Shown: piece after piece, positions 35,066-44,250 of the stretch
How the letters are laid out: every line of letters starts with the position of its first letter
How positions within the stretch are numbered: the first letter of the stretch is position 1
From: JBHJGM01 sp050331815
GTDB taxonomy: Bacteria > Verrucomicrobiota > Verrucomicrobiia > Opitutales > JBHJGM01
Direction: 5' to 3'
Assembly: GCA_050331815.1 (NCBI GenBank)
Contig: JBHJGM010000002.1
Location: 124,001 to 188,000, forward strand
Length of the DNA stretch: 64,000 bases
Made by a program: the position numbers and the translations under genes
The notes under the pieces: generated by a model
What the model was told of the DNA's origin: nothing
The model's database searches: none
The model's input: only the letters and a program-made list of their open reading frames with translations

Positions 35066-36091
35066 ATGCCGCACATCAATAACGAGCCGGTCAAGTACGA
35101 GTCGCTGTCGAAGACGCAGCGCTTAGCGGTTTTTCTGATCGTGATAGGCCCGCAGGCCTCCGCACGTTTGCTTGAGGGTTTTGACGACTACGAACTGGAG
35201 CAGGTCTGCGGCGAAATTTCGAACATCCGCATCATCGATGACGAGATGGCCGCCGCCGTTATCGAGGAGTTTTCGAAGATCATCGGCGAGAGCATGAACG
35301 CGATTCTGGGCGGCAATCAGTTTGCCCAGCGCGCGCTGGAGATGGCTCGAGGCGATTACAAAGCCGCTTCCATCCTGGGCCGGATCTCGCCGGTGGGGAA
35401 CACGCCGGAGTTGATCGCGGAGATCTCCGAGATGGAGCCGCGACAGATTTTTAACCTGGTGCGTGATGAGCAGAGCCAGACGATCGCCTTTCTGGTGTCG
35501 CACCTGAACATCGACAAAGCGACGCAGGTGGTCGAGATGCTTGCGCCGGAAATGCGCGAGGACGTGATCGAGCGTATCGGCTCGATGGATACGACTTCGC
35601 TCGAGATGGTGGCCAAGGTCGTTACCTCGCTGAAGCAACACATCAGCACCAAGGAACGCTACACGCTGCACCACAGCGGCGGGCTGCGTCAGGTGGCGGA
35701 CCTGCTTAACAACCTGGACAAGGACATGTCCAAAACGCTGCTGAACAAGCTGGAGGAGCGCAACCCGGGTCTGGGTGCGGCGATTCGCAAGAAGATGTTC
35801 AGCTTCGACGACTTGCAGCGCCTGAACGCGTCGGACCTTCAGCGCGTGACCCGGGAGGTGGAGATGTCGGATCTGGTCGTGGCCATGAAGTCGGCCCAAG
35901 CCATCCTGCAAGAGGCCATCTTTGCCTCAGTTTCCAAGCGAGCGGCCGAGACGCTCAAGGAGGAAATCGAGATGATGGGCCCGGTACGCCTCAAGGAAGT
36001 TGAAGCCGCCCAGGACCGGATTATCCAGACCGTGCGTCGTCTGGAAGAAGAGGAGGAGATCACGCTCGATGCCGAAGGCGACAAAGTTTAA
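35066..36091 (+). CDS. fliG: Flagellar motor switch protein FliG
   Basis: A 341-residue C-ring protein that transmits torque from the stator. Residues 10-110 form the FliF-binding domain (LSKTQRLAVFLIVIGPQ), the middle domain has EMEPRQIFNLVRDEQSQTIA (the EHPQ-like region, here EPRQ), and the C-terminal domain has IRKKMFSFDDLQRLNASDLQ with the charged helix for MotA contact. The 3' end overlaps fliH by 23 bases. Confidence 0.97.
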   Translation: MPHINNEPVKYESLSKTQRLAVFLIVIGPQASARLLEGFDDYELEQVCGEISNIRIIDDEMAAAVIEEFSKIIGESMNAILGGNQFAQRALEMARGDYKAASILGRISPVGNTPELIAEISEMEPRQIFNLVRDEQSQTIAFLVSHLNIDKATQVVEMLAPEMREDVIERIGSMDTTSLEMVAKVVTSLKQHISTKERYTLHHSGGLRQVADLLNNLDKDMSKTLLNKLEERNPGLGAAIRKKMFSFDDLQRLNASDLQRVTREVEMSDLVVAMKSAQAILQEAIFASVSKRAAETLKEEIEMMGPVRLKEVEAAQDRIIQTVRRLEEEEEITLDAEGDKV

Positions 36092-36659
36092 AAAGACGTT
36101 GCGTCTGCCGCGTCCGCTTTCCCGCGTCGAAGTTCGGCGGGTGGGGGCACCCGCCGTGCCTGCGGAGGCGTTGCAAGGGCTCTGTCAACAGGCGCGCCAG
36201 GAGGGCCAGGCTTCGGTGGAGGAAGTCTGCAATCGGCAGATCCACGAAACGCGCGAGGAGATGCTGCACCTCCAGCAGCATGTGCTGCAAGCCGTGGAGA
36301 AGGAGTTTGCCGAGTTGAAACGCACGCTCAGCGAGCGCCTGCCGGAGCTTGTGCTGCGCGTGGCCGAGGAGGTGATGGGTGCCTTGCCCATCGACCAGCA
36401 ACTCGTGCGCACTGTGGTGGAAAAACACGTGGCCGACGCTGCGCCAGGCGACAGCGAAGTCGAGGTCCGGCTGCATCCCGACGACCGCGGTCTGGTTGAA
36501 GGGCTCGATGCGCAGCTGGCCGAGCGTTACCCGCAACTGGTCTTCCGCGCGGATCCTGAACTGGCGCGCGGCGACTGCCAGGTGCGCACGCGTTTTGGGC
36601 TGGTGGACGCCCGTCGGGAAACCCGTCTGCGCAATCTGGCCGAACAAATTTCAAACTAA
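36069..36659 (+). CDS. fliH: Flagellar export regulator FliH
   Basis: Peripheral-stalk protein that binds FliI and links it to the C-ring. With the ATG at 36069 (AGGAG-type ribosome site inside fliG) the protein has 196 residues. It shows a basic N-terminus, a long Glu/Gln-rich coiled coil (about 40-110) and the conserved C-terminal half ELVLRVAEEVMGALPIDQ, VRLHPDDRGLVEG, DPELARGDCQVRTRFG. The gene overlaps fliG and is followed by fliI after three bases, which supports translational coupling. Confidence 0.9.
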   Translation: MPKATKFKKTLRLPRPLSRVEVRRVGAPAVPAEALQGLCQQARQEGQASVEEVCNRQIHETREEMLHLQQHVLQAVEKEFAELKRTLSERLPELVLRVAEEVMGALPIDQQLVRTVVEKHVADAAPGDSEVEVRLHPDDRGLVEGLDAQLAERYPQLVFRADPELARGDCQVRTRFGLVDARRETRLRNLAEQISN

Positions 36660-36662
36660 TCC

Positions 36663-37985
36663 ATGCTAACAGATATCACAGAAAGCCTCGACTGGATGTC
36701 GTACCAGTTATCCGCCGCTCAGACGGTGGAGAAGGTTGGGCGCGTCGTGCAGGTGACCGGCTTGATTATCGAGTCCGAGGGTCCGGACGTGGCATTGGGC
36801 GATTTGTGCGAGATCGTTTCCGACCGCAAGCAGGTGTCGACGACCGCCGAGGTGGTGGGTTTTCGCGACAACCGGGTGCTGCTGATGCCGCTTGGCGAGG
36901 TGCGCGATCTACACGCGGGCTGTCGGGCGGTGGCGGTTGCCGGGCGTAACGCGGTGCCCACCGGAGCAGCGCTGCTGGGACGGGTGCTGGATGGCTTGGG
37001 CCGGCCGATGGATGGCTTGGGGCGCATCGGCGCACGTCAGAATGCGGCTCCGCGTTCAGGCCTGCCCAACCCGATGAAGCGCCAGCGTATCCGCACGCCT
37101 TTCGCCACCGGCGTGCGTGCGATTGATACGTTTGTGCCGCTGGGCCAAGGGCAGCGGCTGGGCATCTTTGCCGGCAGCGGGGTGGGCAAATCCACGCTGC
37201 TGGGGATGATCGCCCGTGGCGGTCAGGCCGATGTCAACGTAATCGCCCTAGTGGGCGAACGTGGGCGCGAGCTACGGGAGTTTATCGAAAACGATCTGGG
37301 GCCAGAGGGTCTGGCGCGCTCGGTTCTGGTGGTTTCGACCTCCGACGAAAGCGCACCGATGCGCCTGCACGCGGCCGAACTGGCCACGCGCATTGCGGAG
37401 GGTTTTCGCGACGAGGGGAAGAACGTTTTGCTGCTGATGGATTCGGTTACGCGACTGGCGATGGCGCAACGCGAGATCGGTCTGGCAGTGGGCGAGCCAC
37501 CGACCTCGCGCGGTTACACGCCGTCGGTATTTTCGTTGTTGCCGCGCTTGCTGGAGCGGTCGGGCATGGGCGAGACCGGTTCGATCACGGCGTTTTACAC
37601 CGTGCTGGTTGAGGGTGATGATCTGAACGAGCCGGTGACCGATGCCGTGCGCGGTATTTTAGACGGGCACATCGTGCTGGATCGCTCGTTGGCAGCGGCC
37701 AACCACTATCCGGCGATCGATGTGCTCGGCAGCATCAGCCGGTTGCAGACCACTCTGCTCTCCGGTGAGGAACTGGCGCTCGTCTCCAAAGCGCGCGACC
37801 TGCTCACCCTCTACAAGCGCAACGAAGACCTCATTAACATCGGAGCGTACGCCGCCGGAAGTAACCAGAAACTGGATACGGCCATCGCCCGTCACGAACC
37901 GCTGCAGCGCTTTCTCAGGCAGTCGTCGAGTCAGCTGAGCGAGCGTGCGGAGTCGTTAAAAATTTTGGGGGAAATCGCCGCGTGA
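36663..37985 (+). CDS. fliI: Flagellum-specific ATP synthase FliI
   Basis: Export ATPase of the flagellar type III system, related to F1-beta. The 440-residue protein has Walker A GSGVGKST (171-178), the ALVGERGRELREFIE segment, Walker B VLLLMDSVTRLAMAQREIGL, and the family signature PPTSRGYTPSVFS. The N-terminal beta-barrel domain is complete. Its last bases overlap the GTG start of fliJ. Confidence 0.98.
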   Translation: MLTDITESLDWMSYQLSAAQTVEKVGRVVQVTGLIIESEGPDVALGDLCEIVSDRKQVSTTAEVVGFRDNRVLLMPLGEVRDLHAGCRAVAVAGRNAVPTGAALLGRVLDGLGRPMDGLGRIGARQNAAPRSGLPNPMKRQRIRTPFATGVRAIDTFVPLGQGQRLGIFAGSGVGKSTLLGMIARGGQADVNVIALVGERGRELREFIENDLGPEGLARSVLVVSTSDESAPMRLHAAELATRIAEGFRDEGKNVLLLMDSVTRLAMAQREIGLAVGEPPTSRGYTPSVFSLLPRLLERSGMGETGSITAFYTVLVEGDDLNEPVTDAVRGILDGHIVLDRSLAAANHYPAIDVLGSISRLQTTLLSGEELALVSKARDLLTLYKRNEDLINIGAYAAGSNQKLDTAIARHEPLQRFLRQSSSQLSERAESLKILGEIAA

Positions 37986-38461
37986 AGCCTTTTCGTTTCA
38001 ATCTCGAAGCGCTGCTGCGCTTGCGCGAATCGGAAAAGGAGCGTGCGCAGGGCGTACTCGTTCAGGCGATGCAGCAGCGTCGTCAGGCTCAGGCGGTGAT
38101 CGATGCCGCCCTCAAGGCCAAGGCGGTACTGGGCGAGTCGATGAAAGCCGGACGGGCGCACACTTTCAACGTCTCCTCGCAACAGCAGTTGCTGCTTTCC
38201 CAGGAAGGTCTCTCGCAGCATCTGATGCAGGCGCGCATTGAGGAACAAAAGCGAGCGGATGCTGAAGCGCAGGCGCGTGTGGGCTACAACCAGGCGCGTA
38301 TGCAGGTGGAGGTGTTGGAACGCTTGCGCGAGCGGCGGCGGTGTGCTCACGAGCAAACACAAGCGCGGGCAGAGGAGCGTCAGCTTGAGGAATTGGCCAA
38401 CCTGCGCCGGGCTTTTACGGGGCGCGCGTCTCTGGCTGAAGGAGGCATCCTGGCCTCATGA
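37982..38461 (+). CDS. fliJ: Flagellar export protein FliJ
   Basis: A 159-residue, almost fully alpha-helical coiled-coil protein of the export apparatus, gamma-subunit-like stalk of the FliI ring. N-terminus KPFRFNLEALLRLRESEKE is typical; heptads rich in Gln, Arg and Ala run through residue 140. The GTG start overlaps the fliI stop and its own stop overlaps the next start (ATGA), so all three genes are coupled. Confidence 0.9.
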   Translation: MKPFRFNLEALLRLRESEKERAQGVLVQAMQQRRQAQAVIDAALKAKAVLGESMKAGRAHTFNVSSQQQLLLSQEGLSQHLMQARIEEQKRADAEAQARVGYNQARMQVEVLERLRERRRCAHEQTQARAEERQLEELANLRRAFTGRASLAEGGILAS

Positions 38462-39051
38462 AGTTTTTGCAAACAGCCTGGGGGCTGGCGCTCTTCGCGC
38501 TGGTCGTGAATGTCGTGACCTCGGTCTTCCTGAGTATTCGGATGATGGATACGATCCTGCCCGAGAAGGAGGAGGACTTCGGCCTCGTTGAAGGAACCGC
38601 CGAGCATTTCAACTTCTTTACCCGGGAGATCGATACGCTCTCGGACGATCTGCTGACACAGATCGAGGATATCGAGGTCAGGGAGTTTGAACTGCAGCGC
38701 TTTGAAGAGCGTTTGGCGGCGGAACGCGCTGAGCTGGAGCGGCTGCGCACGGACATGCAGATAGTGCGCGACCAACTTTCTAAGGTCATTATCGAGGTGC
38801 AGGAGAGCGAGGTGAAAAACATCAAAAACCTGGCCTCAATTTATGCCGACATGCCGCCTGGGGACGTGATCCAGATTTTCCGTGAATTGGAGGATGATTT
38901 CATCGTGAAAATCCTCACCAACATGCCGCGCGATGCCATTGGGCCCATCTTCATGGAGATGTCCAACGATCCAGAGTCACCCGAGTTAATGCGCCAGCGC
39001 GTGGCTAAGCTGACCGAGATGATGCGCATGATGGTCAGCGGCAAAAAATAA
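38458..39051 (+). CDS. MotE-like flagellar protein (MgtE-N-like domain)
   Basis: A 197-residue protein with an N-terminal membrane helix (about 7-27), a coiled coil (about 55-115) and a C-terminal domain resembling the MgtE intracellular N domain / FliG middle domain: LASIYADMPPGDVIQIFRELE, ILTNMPRDAIGPIFMEMS. Proteins of this build at this place (after fliJ) are called MotE or YlxF-like and help the stator or MotC folding in some bacteria. The gene overlaps fliJ by four bases. Confidence 0.75.
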   Translation: MKFLQTAWGLALFALVVNVVTSVFLSIRMMDTILPEKEEDFGLVEGTAEHFNFFTREIDTLSDDLLTQIEDIEVREFELQRFEERLAAERAELERLRTDMQIVRDQLSKVIIEVQESEVKNIKNLASIYADMPPGDVIQIFRELEDDFIVKILTNMPRDAIGPIFMEMSNDPESPELMRQRVAKLTEMMRMMVSGKK

Positions 39052-39070
39052 CCCTCGATCACCAATTACC

Positions 39071-40750
39071 GTGCAACATCCGCCAGCCAAAATCCAGTTC
39101 GCACTCCCGGCCCGTAACACGTTTGAGCCAGGTGTGCCGCGTCCGCGCCCGCGTTCGGATGCCCCACTTTTTGAGTTACCTGAAGAGCGCCGCTTGGAGA
39201 CTGAGCCCCAGGGACAGGAGGAGAATAAGCTACCCACTGACGCCCAAAGGCGACTGGAGACGGATAATTCCGCGGCCCAATTGAGACCGGTGCCGATGCC
39301 TCCGAAGAGTGAGGTTTCGGACACCGAAGCCGAAGGTGCAGCGGAGCCTTTGTTGAGAAAAGATGCTGCCGAGGACGGCGAGCCCGTGCTCGTTCACCCG
39401 CAACAGCTGAAGCGAGATGTCAACGCGCAAGCCAGTCACACGAAGGCAAGTGCCGAGGTGCCGACCTCGCCTATGGGGGCTGCGACGATGCGTTCAACTA
39501 TTGAAAAATCGCCCGAGCCGGCGGCGACCGAGCCACATCAGATTGCGTCGAAGGCAGCGCTGCGAGCCAAGGCTCAAGCTGCACCTCAGACATCCGCAGG
39601 CGAGCGAAACGGAACGCGCGTTGAGGTTCAGGAGGCAGCCCAACATTCGCAGGAGCGCACCGCTCAAAAGTCTGAGGCGGCAGTCGCTGGAGCTCCGGCA
39701 AAATCGCAGCGAGCATCACAAACGATGGGCCAGCCTCCGCTTACGCAGGAGGCGACCATGGCTGCGGAAGGCGCTGAAAACAAGACCGTCCCCGCGCAAG
39801 CATCGGTATCGTATGCTTCAGATCGATTTGCTGCCGAAACGACTGCTGCGAAGCCGAAAGAACTGGCCGTAAAGTCAATGGTGTCAGAGCCGGCGATTCA
39901 ACCTGAAGCGAGCAAAAAGCCCGTGCAAACCACGCTGGGTGCCGAGTTGAACAAAGCGGATGCGGCACGCGCGCAGCTGACGGGTTTGGGCGCACCTGCG
40001 GAACCCGCCGTACTTGCGGAAATTATTGCCGCCCGCGCCCCGGAACAGACAAGCACACGGGGCTCGGAGTCTATCTTTAGGGCACTTTCTGAAATTATGT
40101 TAAGCGTTGCAGAACAGGTCTTTAAGGGACAGTCAAAAGTCGGTGGCACAGCGGTTGCTCAGGAAACCGAAGCTCCGATGAAAGTCACCAACCCTGAGAT
40201 CGAAACGCGGCCTTCGCCACATGCCTTACGCTCTGGTTTTAATGGACTGGGCGGCAGCGGGTTTGGCGCTTCGAGCGGGTCTTTTAGTGGCTTTAGTGGT
40301 GACTCGCGCGAACAGTCCTTTGGCCAGGGGCGTTCGCGTGACGGGCGCACTTCTTTGACTGGTAACGTGATGGCCCGTGACAATGCCGGTCCGAGCTTTG
40401 AACAGGCCCAGCAGAGCGCCGAGGCTCAGCGCGGTTTTGGCTCCGCTGGGGCACAACGAGCGGCAGAAGTCGTGCCAGCGGTTTTGCAGCAGATCGAGCG
40501 TTTGCGTCGCAGCGGCACGGAACGCCTCAACGTGACCCTGCCGCTCGAAGACGGGCAGATTGTCGACCTCCGGCTCAAGCTTTTTGGTGGCAGCCGCGTT
40601 CAGATTACGCTGGGCGAGATGCCAGAAGCCCTGCGTGCGTCTCTGCGCGAAGGCTGGGGCGCATTGGCCGACGAAGCGGCGACCCGTGGCCTGGCCATCG
40701 ATTTTCAATGGGACGCGCAGCCGAAGCTGCCGCGCGCCCGCTTTGCATAG
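39071..40750 (+). CDS. fliK: Flagellar hook-length control protein FliK
   Basis: A 559-residue protein that measures hook length and switches export specificity. The first 460 residues are low-complexity, rich in Ala, Glu, Gln and Pro, as expected for the molecular ruler. The C-terminal domain is the conserved part: VLQQIERLRRSGTERLNVTL, DGQIVDLRLKLFGGSRVQIT and LREGWGALADEAATRGLAID. The start is GTG. Its place between the MotE-like gene and flgD is standard. Sequence of the ruler part would not be recognised alone. Confidence 0.82.
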   Translation: MQHPPAKIQFALPARNTFEPGVPRPRPRSDAPLFELPEERRLETEPQGQEENKLPTDAQRRLETDNSAAQLRPVPMPPKSEVSDTEAEGAAEPLLRKDAAEDGEPVLVHPQQLKRDVNAQASHTKASAEVPTSPMGAATMRSTIEKSPEPAATEPHQIASKAALRAKAQAAPQTSAGERNGTRVEVQEAAQHSQERTAQKSEAAVAGAPAKSQRASQTMGQPPLTQEATMAAEGAENKTVPAQASVSYASDRFAAETTAAKPKELAVKSMVSEPAIQPEASKKPVQTTLGAELNKADAARAQLTGLGAPAEPAVLAEIIAARAPEQTSTRGSESIFRALSEIMLSVAEQVFKGQSKVGGTAVAQETEAPMKVTNPEIETRPSPHALRSGFNGLGGSGFGASSGSFSGFSGDSREQSFGQGRSRDGRTSLTGNVMARDNAGPSFEQAQQSAEAQRGFGSAGAQRAAEVVPAVLQQIERLRRSGTERLNVTLPLEDGQIVDLRLKLFGGSRVQITLGEMPEALRASLREGWGALADEAATRGLAIDFQWDAQPKLPRARFA

Positions 40751-40777
40751 TACCTCAAATCCCCAACTACCCAACTC

Positions 40778-41239
40778 ATGACACTCGAAGCATCGGATTT
40801 TGTAAGCGGCGGCGTGGACCTATCGCTTTTTCAAGCCGCACCGGCGCGGGAGATCAAAAAGGAGCTTGGCTCCGATGATTTCCTGAAATTGCTGACAACC
40901 CAGATGGTCAATCAGGACCCGCTGGAGCCGATGGACGACACTTCGTTCATCGCTGAAATGGCCAACTTTACCTCGCTCGAGCAGATGCAGACGCTCGTGG
41001 AAGAGTTCAGTGCCTTTAGCAGCGAGCAGCAACTGACTAGCGCGCAAAACTTTATCGGCATGGAGGTCAAATGGTTCGTCAAGGGTGCCACGGCGCAGGA
41101 CGACCTGGAAGTAACCGGAATCGTGGAGGAAGTCCGCGCGATTGATAGTCCGGATGGCACACGCCGCATCGAAGCGATGATCGACGGTGTCGGCTACGAC
41201 ACGCGTTACATCCAGGAAGTGCGCCAACCCGCAGGCTAA
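40778..41239 (+). CDS. flgD: Flagellar hook assembly scaffold FlgD
   Basis: Hook cap, needed for FlgE polymerisation. The 153-residue protein has the family's core LGSDDFLKLLTTQMVNQDPLEP and FIAEMANFTSLEQMQTLVE. It is short: the tudor/FnIII part found in the 220-residue enterobacterial protein is reduced to one small beta domain at 95-150 (AQNFIGMEVKWFVKG onward). flgE follows after 48 bases. Confidence 0.94.
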   Translation: MTLEASDFVSGGVDLSLFQAAPAREIKKELGSDDFLKLLTTQMVNQDPLEPMDDTSFIAEMANFTSLEQMQTLVEEFSAFSSEQQLTSAQNFIGMEVKWFVKGATAQDDLEVTGIVEEVRAIDSPDGTRRIEAMIDGVGYDTRYIQEVRQPAG

Positions 41240-41287
41240 GGCCGGCAGACGAACCCAAACCAACTCATAACCTCAGTTTAACCGACC

Positions 41288-42310
41288 ATGGCACTCATCA
41301 ACTCACTTACCAGCGGCGTCAGCGCGATCAAGACCTACACCAAGGGCCTTGAAGTGATCGGCAACAACATCGCCAACGTCAACACCTCGGCCTTCAAGAA
41401 GCAACGCGTGGAGTACGCCGACTCGTTTTATAACACGTTGCGCAATTCGGCGGCGTCCGACCCCGCGGGCGGCTCAAACCAAACCGCGGCCCAGGTGGGT
41501 AACGGCGTGGGCGTATCCGGCATCACCTCCAGTTACACCCAGGGCCCGATCGAGGCGACCGGTATCCCCAGCGATCTGGCGATTGAGGGCGATGGCTTCT
41601 TTGCGGTGCGCGACTCAATCAGCGACCGTCAATTCGTGACCCGCATGGGCAATTTCCGCGTCGATGACCAAGGCTACATCGTCACGCAGGGCGGGTTTCG
41701 GGTGCAGGGTCTGATCGACGACAATCTGTCCTTTACCGCGACCGGCGCGGACCTTGCGAGTGTCAGCTTTGCGGTTGGTACGCCGAACCTGGCCTTTGGG
41801 GATCTGCGCGTGCCACAGCCGGCGCTGACCGTGGGTACTGACATCACCAACAACACCGACACGGACGGTACCACGCCAGGTAACCAAATCATTCCCAACG
41901 CCGATATTCAGAATCTGGCCAAGGAGCAGCTGAAGATCGACTCGTTCACTTTTGACGAGACGGGCAATTTCGTGGTGCTGCTGGCCAACGGTAAAACTGT
42001 GACGGTTGGACAGGTGTTGCTGCATACCTTCAACGATCCGCAGGCACTGGTGCGCGAGGGTAACGGGCTCTTCACCGGCATGGATGCGGCCGGCCCCAAG
42101 AGCGGCACGCTGGCGATGAGCGTGGCGGAGAACTCACCCGGAGCGGGCGGGCGCGGCATCATCCGCAGTGCGGCCATCGAGTTGTCGAACGTGGATTTGA
42201 CCGAGGAGTTCTCGAACATGATCACCGTGCAGCGCAGTTTCCAGGCGGGTGCGCGGGTCATCACCACCTCCGACGAGTTCCTGCAGGAGATCGTCAACCT
42301 CAAGCGCTAG
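41288..42310 (+). CDS. flgE: Flagellar hook protein FlgE
   Basis: Structural subunit of the hook. The 340-residue protein has the rod/hook N-terminus (YTKGLEVIGNNIANVNTSAFKK), the FlgE/F/G core (SDLAIEGDGFFAVRD, FVTRMGNFRVDDQGYIVTQGG) and the C-terminal helix (NVDLTEEFSNMITVQRSFQA). At 340 residues it is compact, close to the minimal hook core with few outer-domain inserts. Confidence 0.95.
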   Translation: MALINSLTSGVSAIKTYTKGLEVIGNNIANVNTSAFKKQRVEYADSFYNTLRNSAASDPAGGSNQTAAQVGNGVGVSGITSSYTQGPIEATGIPSDLAIEGDGFFAVRDSISDRQFVTRMGNFRVDDQGYIVTQGGFRVQGLIDDNLSFTATGADLASVSFAVGTPNLAFGDLRVPQPALTVGTDITNNTDTDGTTPGNQIIPNADIQNLAKEQLKIDSFTFDETGNFVVLLANGKTVTVGQVLLHTFNDPQALVREGNGLFTGMDAAGPKSGTLAMSVAENSPGAGGRGIIRSAAIELSNVDLTEEFSNMITVQRSFQAGARVITTSDEFLQEIVNLKR

Positions 42311-42357
42311 GCCCACCAGCCGCGCTTTCACCGCAAGCTCACTGAACGGAGGCCGTC

Positions 42358-42915
42358 ATGGCAGATGAACCGCAGATTGAAGAAATTACGCAGGCCGAGG
42401 GCCAGGACGTCCAGGCCAGTAAAAGGGGCGCTGGCGGCAGCCCGATCATCCCGCTGGCGGTGGTGTCCATCCTGATGCCTTTGCTGACGTTTGCGCTGTT
42501 TGAGTTTGTGCTCATGCCGCGGGCGGCTGACAAGCTGGGCTTGAGCGCTGAAGGTAAGGGTCATGGGGACAGCCACGCGGAAGGGCATGGCGACGAGGAA
42601 GATTACCACGGCCCTGTGCACACCGCGGAGTTCAACGGGATTGTCTCCAACATCCGGGGAACCGTGGGCAGCCGCTACATCAAGGTGAGCTTCACGATCG
42701 AAGGTCGTGACGAAAAGTTCTCTGAGATTGTGGAAAAAAACCACCCGCGCATTCAGGACGCCACCATCAGCATCCTGCAGGAGCTGACCCTAACCGAACT
42801 CGATCAGCCGGGCATCAAGAACGTCGTGCGCAGCGACTTGCTCAACGAATATGCGTCGGTCTTGAAGGGCCGGGTGATCGAGAAGCTCTATTTCACCGAA
42901 TTTGTGATTCAGTAG
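42358..42915 (+). CDS. fliL: Flagellar basal-body-associated protein FliL
   Basis: A 185-residue single-pass inner-membrane protein around the stator. Membrane helix at about 25-46 (SPIIPLAVVSILMPLLTFAL), a His/Gly/Glu-rich linker (about 60-85), and the periplasmic stomatin-like domain with VGSRYIKVSFTIEG, KNHPRIQDATISILQELTL and LLNEYASVLKGRVIEKLYFTEFVIQ. It stands before fliM as usual. Confidence 0.92.
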   Translation: MADEPQIEEITQAEGQDVQASKRGAGGSPIIPLAVVSILMPLLTFALFEFVLMPRAADKLGLSAEGKGHGDSHAEGHGDEEDYHGPVHTAEFNGIVSNIRGTVGSRYIKVSFTIEGRDEKFSEIVEKNHPRIQDATISILQELTLTELDQPGIKNVVRSDLLNEYASVLKGRVIEKLYFTEFVIQ

Positions 42916-42936
42916 CTACGCGTTCGAAAGCAGACG

Positions 42937-43983
42937 ATGTCCGACGACGAAGAGAATCCATTGCTGCCCGATGGCGAAACCGATTTCAGCGATCTGCTGA
43001 GTCAGGGCGACATCGATGCGCTCATGGAAGAGGCGAGCGCCGAGCAGAAAGAGTCCATCTACAGCTGCAACGGCGAGCTCTTCAGCAGTCACGACCGCGT
43101 CAATGTGGAGGTCTACGACTTTCGCAACCCGGTCTTTCTGACCGAGGTCGAACTGCGGCAAGTGCGTATCCGGCACGAGAACTTCGTGCACTACCTTTCG
43201 GCGCGCCTGGCGATGTTCCTGCGCATGGAGTTTTCGATGAAAATGTCGAAACTGGGGACGGCGCCCTACGCGAAATTCATCGAGTCGATCCCCAACCCAA
43301 CGCACATCGCACTTTTCAAAATTGACCCGCTTTCGGGCGTCGGGGTGGTGGATATCAATCCGCGTCTGGCGCTGACGATCGTCAACCGTATGCTCGGTGG
43401 CCAGGGGCACTCCATCCATGAGGAGCGCTACCTGACCGAGATCGAGCAGGCGCTGATGGACGACGTGATGAACATCGTGTTGGACGAATGGTGCCGGCAG
43501 TGGGAGGAGGCCGACGACCTCAACGCCTCCATTATCGGGCGTGAGAACAATGGGCGCTTTTTGCAAACCTCCCCGAGCGATTCGATTATGCTGGTGCTCG
43601 ATATCGAAGCGGCCATCGGCGACTGCTCGGAGATGCTGCAGATCGCCGTGCCGTTTTACATGATCGAGCCGATCGTCAAACGGATGCAGGCCGCCAACCG
43701 ACGCTTCGGGCAAGGTACTGATATGGACCGCCACGCCAAGTGGCTGCCGGTGTACAAAGGGATCAACGTGCCGGTCTACGCCGAATGGGACGCCTTCGAT
43801 CTGACCGTGCAGGACCTGCTCGCCTTGCGTCCGGGAGATGTCTTGGAACTGCCCGAAACGATCAACCGCGAAACGCGTCTGCGTTTTCACAACACCACCC
43901 GCTATCTGGGTGAGGCGGGCGTGGAGAATGGACACGTCGCAGTCAAGGTCACCGAAAAGCTGGAGCAGGAAGCAGAAGGGTAA
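42937..43983 (+). CDS. fliM: Flagellar motor switch protein FliM
   Basis: C-ring protein that binds phosphorylated CheY. The 348-residue protein has the CheY-binding peptide LLSQGDIDALMEE near residue 20, the middle domain with HENFVHYLSARLAMFL, LTIVNRMLGGQG and TEIEQALMDDVMNIVLDEW, and the C-terminal SpoA domain from about 265. No cheY gene is in the window. fliN starts six bases after the stop. Confidence 0.97.
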   Translation: MSDDEENPLLPDGETDFSDLLSQGDIDALMEEASAEQKESIYSCNGELFSSHDRVNVEVYDFRNPVFLTEVELRQVRIRHENFVHYLSARLAMFLRMEFSMKMSKLGTAPYAKFIESIPNPTHIALFKIDPLSGVGVVDINPRLALTIVNRMLGGQGHSIHEERYLTEIEQALMDDVMNIVLDEWCRQWEEADDLNASIIGRENNGRFLQTSPSDSIMLVLDIEAAIGDCSEMLQIAVPFYMIEPIVKRMQAANRRFGQGTDMDRHAKWLPVYKGINVPVYAEWDAFDLTVQDLLALRPGDVLELPETINRETRLRFHNTTRYLGEAGVENGHVAVKVTEKLEQEAEG

Positions 43984-43989
43984 TTTACT

Positions 43990-44247
43990 ATGGAAAGTGC
44001 GCTGCAATCACAAAATCTGGACGTCGTCCTGGATGTTAAAGTGCGCGTCACCGTGCAGCTCGGTACGGCGGACTTGCCGATGCGCGAAATCGTCGAGTTG
44101 GCTCCGGGCTCCATCGTGCAGTTACACCAGGAGGCCAAGGATCCGGTGGGGCTGTTCGTGAACGGCAAGTTGGTGGCTTATGGAGAAGTCGTTGTGGTCG
44201 AGGATCACTTCGGTATCAAAATCACTGAGCTGGTTGGAGAGAGCTGA
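43990..44247 (+). CDS. fliN: Flagellar motor switch protein FliN
   Basis: An 85-residue C-ring protein made almost only of the SpoA domain: VLDVKVRVTVQLGTADLPM, VELAPGSIVQLHQEAKDPVGLFVNGKLVAYGEVVVVED. It pairs with the SpoA domain of FliM and docks FliH. fliO begins three bases after its stop. Confidence 0.96.
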   Translation: MESALQSQNLDVVLDVKVRVTVQLGTADLPMREIVELAPGSIVQLHQEAKDPVGLFVNGKLVAYGEVVVVEDHFGIKITELVGES

Positions 44248-44250
44248 TCG

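Noticed and set aside
42916..44007. Long minus-strand open frame opposite fliM (363 codons)
   Set aside because: It lies fully opposite a confidently identified gene, has no family features and arises from the high-GC codon pattern of fliM. The same holds for long frames opposite flhB (47087-48004) and flgI (58317-59429).
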